A stretch of 33,005 bases of DNA, from positions 1 to 33,005 of the forward strand of contig JAGOVG010000009.1 of assembly GCA_018060845.1 (NCBI GenBank), in the 5' to 3' direction. This document shows positions 31,935 to 33,005 of this stretch, in pieces. The notes beneath the pieces were generated by a model. It was not told where the DNA came from, searched no databases, and saw nothing but the letters and a program-made list of their open reading frames with translations. The DNA comes from Candidatus Woesebacteria bacterium. GTDB lineage: Bacteria; Patescibacteriota; Microgenomatia; UBA1400; UBA12108. Both the position numbers and the translations under genes were made by a program. The first letter of the stretch is position 1. Every line of letters begins with the position of its first letter.

Positions 31935-31940
31935 GCAATA

Positions 31941-32462
31941 TTAGTTAACTAAACTATATACATTCCCATCTTTTTTTAAAACGAAATCTAATTCATTAGA
32001 ATTAATCTCATTGGGAATAGTTGCGTACCCATGAATCGGTTGGTATACACAAAAACTATGATACAAAATACTCTCAGCTTCTATCCCACCACCTATTTTA
32101 GTTAAATTTAACCTCTTCTGTTCAGCAATATTAACTAGTTCTCTCTTCCATTCACTACTACCTGACACTAGCCAATCATATCTATTTGCATCTGCGACGT
32201 ACAAGTATCCAGTGCTTGGTATAACCAAGCCCTCTTGGTTATCTGCGAAAAAGACTCCATAAGTTCCATATTGACCTGGCTGAGGTTTTAGAACGGTGTC
32301 AGGCTTGTTAGATTGTTTACCTCTAATAATCCATCTTCCAGGACCGTTCTGGTTACCTTTTCTCAGTTCGATACCTAAGCTGCTCAAACTTTCACGAAGG
32401 CTAGAGCCAACAATTTTTCCATCTCCTCTAGATTCGTGATCAAACCCTCTAAACCAATTCAT
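31941..32462 (-). CDS. hypothetical protein
   Basis: A 173-residue protein of unknown family with a conserved-looking N-terminus (RGFDHESRGDGKIVGSS) and many Gly/Trp/Tyr residues. No membrane helix is seen. The frame is open upstream to 32591, but that extension would translate a terminator hairpin; TACAAT (32472-32477, minus strand) ends nine bases before ATG 32462 and fixes the start there. It is divergent from the attenuator-like RNA and converges with the HEPN-like gene. Confidence 0.5.
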   Translation of the reverse strand: MNWFRGFDHESRGDGKIVGSSLRESLSSLGIELRKGNQNGPGRWIIRGKQSNKPDTVLKPQPGQYGTYGVFFADNQEGLVIPSTGYLYVADANRYDWLVSGSSEWKRELVNIAEQKRLNLTKIGGGIEAESILYHSFCVYQPIHGYATIPNEINSNELDFVLKKDGNVYSLVN

Positions 32463-32471
32463 ACGAGAGGT

Positions 32472-32477
32472 ATTGTA
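32472..32477 (-). promoter_or_regulatory. -10 box of the minus-strand hypothetical gene
   Basis: TACAAT on the minus strand, nine bases before ATG 32462; divergent from the plus-strand promoter at 32492-32500. Confidence 0.45.
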
Positions 32478-32491
32478 CAACACAGTTTTTC

Positions 32492-32500
32492 TGTTACAAT
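32492..32500 (+). promoter_or_regulatory. extended -10 promoter of the attenuator-like RNA
   Basis: TGT plus TACAAT forms an extended -10 box. Transcription should start near 32507, at the first base of the CCTAC stem described in the next entry. Confidence 0.55.
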
Positions 32501-32506
32501 AACCTC

Positions 32507-32574
32507 CTACATATGTGAATACACCTTGCCGGTCGTAGGATAAGGGCTTAAAACCCTCCTCGGCGGGTTTTTTT
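32507..32574 (+). ncRNA. attenuator-like leader or small RNA upstream of 16S rRNA
   Basis: A short transcript can be drawn from 32507 to a strong terminator. Two exclusive folds are visible. In one, CCTAC (32506-32510) pairs with GTAGG (32535-32539) and the terminator AAACCC/GGGTTT forms. In the other, GCCG (32528-32531), AGG (32537-32539) and AGGG (32543-32546) pair with CGGC (32561-32564), CCT (32558-32560) and CCCT (32554-32557), which destroys the terminator. This is the logic of a riboswitch or attenuator. I do not recognise the class. It could also be a stand-alone small RNA. Confidence 0.45.
32551..32574 (+). terminator. intrinsic terminator
   Basis: AAACCC (32551-32556) pairs with GGGTTT (32565-32570), with an inner C-G pair and a short loop, and is followed by T residues to 32574. 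On the other strand the same hairpin is followed by only four T. Confidence 0.75.
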
Positions 32575-32690
32575 GTGTCTACATATAACAAATCTAGAAC
32601 ATTAAAAATAGAATAACTACTAATCTAATTTGTAAAGAGATGGTAGTACCGTTTTTTTCTTTTTGAGTAAATCTTTTTAGGATTTTAAAC
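32575..32690 (+). other. A/T-rich leader before 16S rRNA
   Basis: The stretch contains a possible -10 box TAGAAT (about 32609-32614) without a good -35 box, and a T-rich run near 32652-32664. These may belong to the rRNA promoter and precursor, but the processing-stem partner would lie beyond the window. No ORF is credible. Confidence 0.35.

Positions 32691-33005
<315 letters not shown>

Noticed and set aside
32463-32591. Longer start for the minus-strand hypothetical gene
   Set aside because: The extension would translate the terminator hairpin and cross a divergent promoter; a -10 box supports the ATG at 32462.

Overview
The window looks like part of a small-genome bacterium of the Patescibacteria (Candidate Phyla Radiation, CPR). 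The main reasons are short intergenic gaps, many ATGA or TAATG overlaps, a DUF5674-like small gene, secreted proteins with Thr/Pro stalks, and single-domain housekeeping enzymes such as TruB without a PUA domain. The stalked surface proteins and the OB-like protein at 21740 remind me most of Microgenomates-type genomes, but I cannot fix the lineage without aligning the partial 16S gene at the right edge. UGA is used as a stop and a release factor 2 gene is present, so the code is the standard bacterial one.

Layout. 1-66: the 5' end of an IS30-like transposase (minus strand), beside an unrecognised ORF. 511-690: a T-box leader controlling seryl-tRNA synthetase, followed by a HAD-like protein and secA. 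5323-5909: an amber-interrupted DUF5674-like gene coupled to a small orphan gene. 5904-9341: an RNA m5C methyltransferase, a PGPGW-type membrane protein, a SAM methyltransferase, an RdgB/HAM1 pyrophosphatase and TruB. 9365-14230: an Nramp-like transporter, an ATP-cone/restriction-nuclease fusion, a signal peptidase I fused to a CAP-like domain, and a MurF-like ligase. 14233-16339: purine nucleoside phosphorylase, Fe/Mn superoxide dismutase, tRNA-Pro(GGG) and a VIT1-type metal transporter. 16354-19669: a MacA/MacB-like ABC system and a small anchored protein. 19690-21674: endonuclease IV and release factor 2. 21740-25147: an OB-like membrane protein, FtsE, FtsX and a coiled-coil C39-type secreted hydrolase, likely a cell-division wall-remodelling unit. 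25196-28650: two Cys-rich anchored proteins, a stalked surface protein and a VanZ-like protein, followed by GalE. 29615-32462: a more AT-rich block of orphan genes, including a HEPN-like protein. 32492-32574: a promoter plus attenuator-like RNA ending in an intrinsic terminator. 32691 to the right edge: the 5' part of the 16S rRNA gene.

Two themes stand out. First, most transcription units have a -10 box (often extended, TGnTAnnnT) ending 6-8 bases before the ATG, so their mRNAs should be leaderless; this corrects several start codons. Second, two leaders appear to be controlled by RNA structure: the serine T-box before serS and a second, unidentified attenuator-like element before 16S. The cell-surface genes (FtsEX plus C39 hydrolase, signal peptidase-CAP, MurF, stalked Cys-rich proteins) suggest a single-membrane cell that invests heavily in surface proteins.
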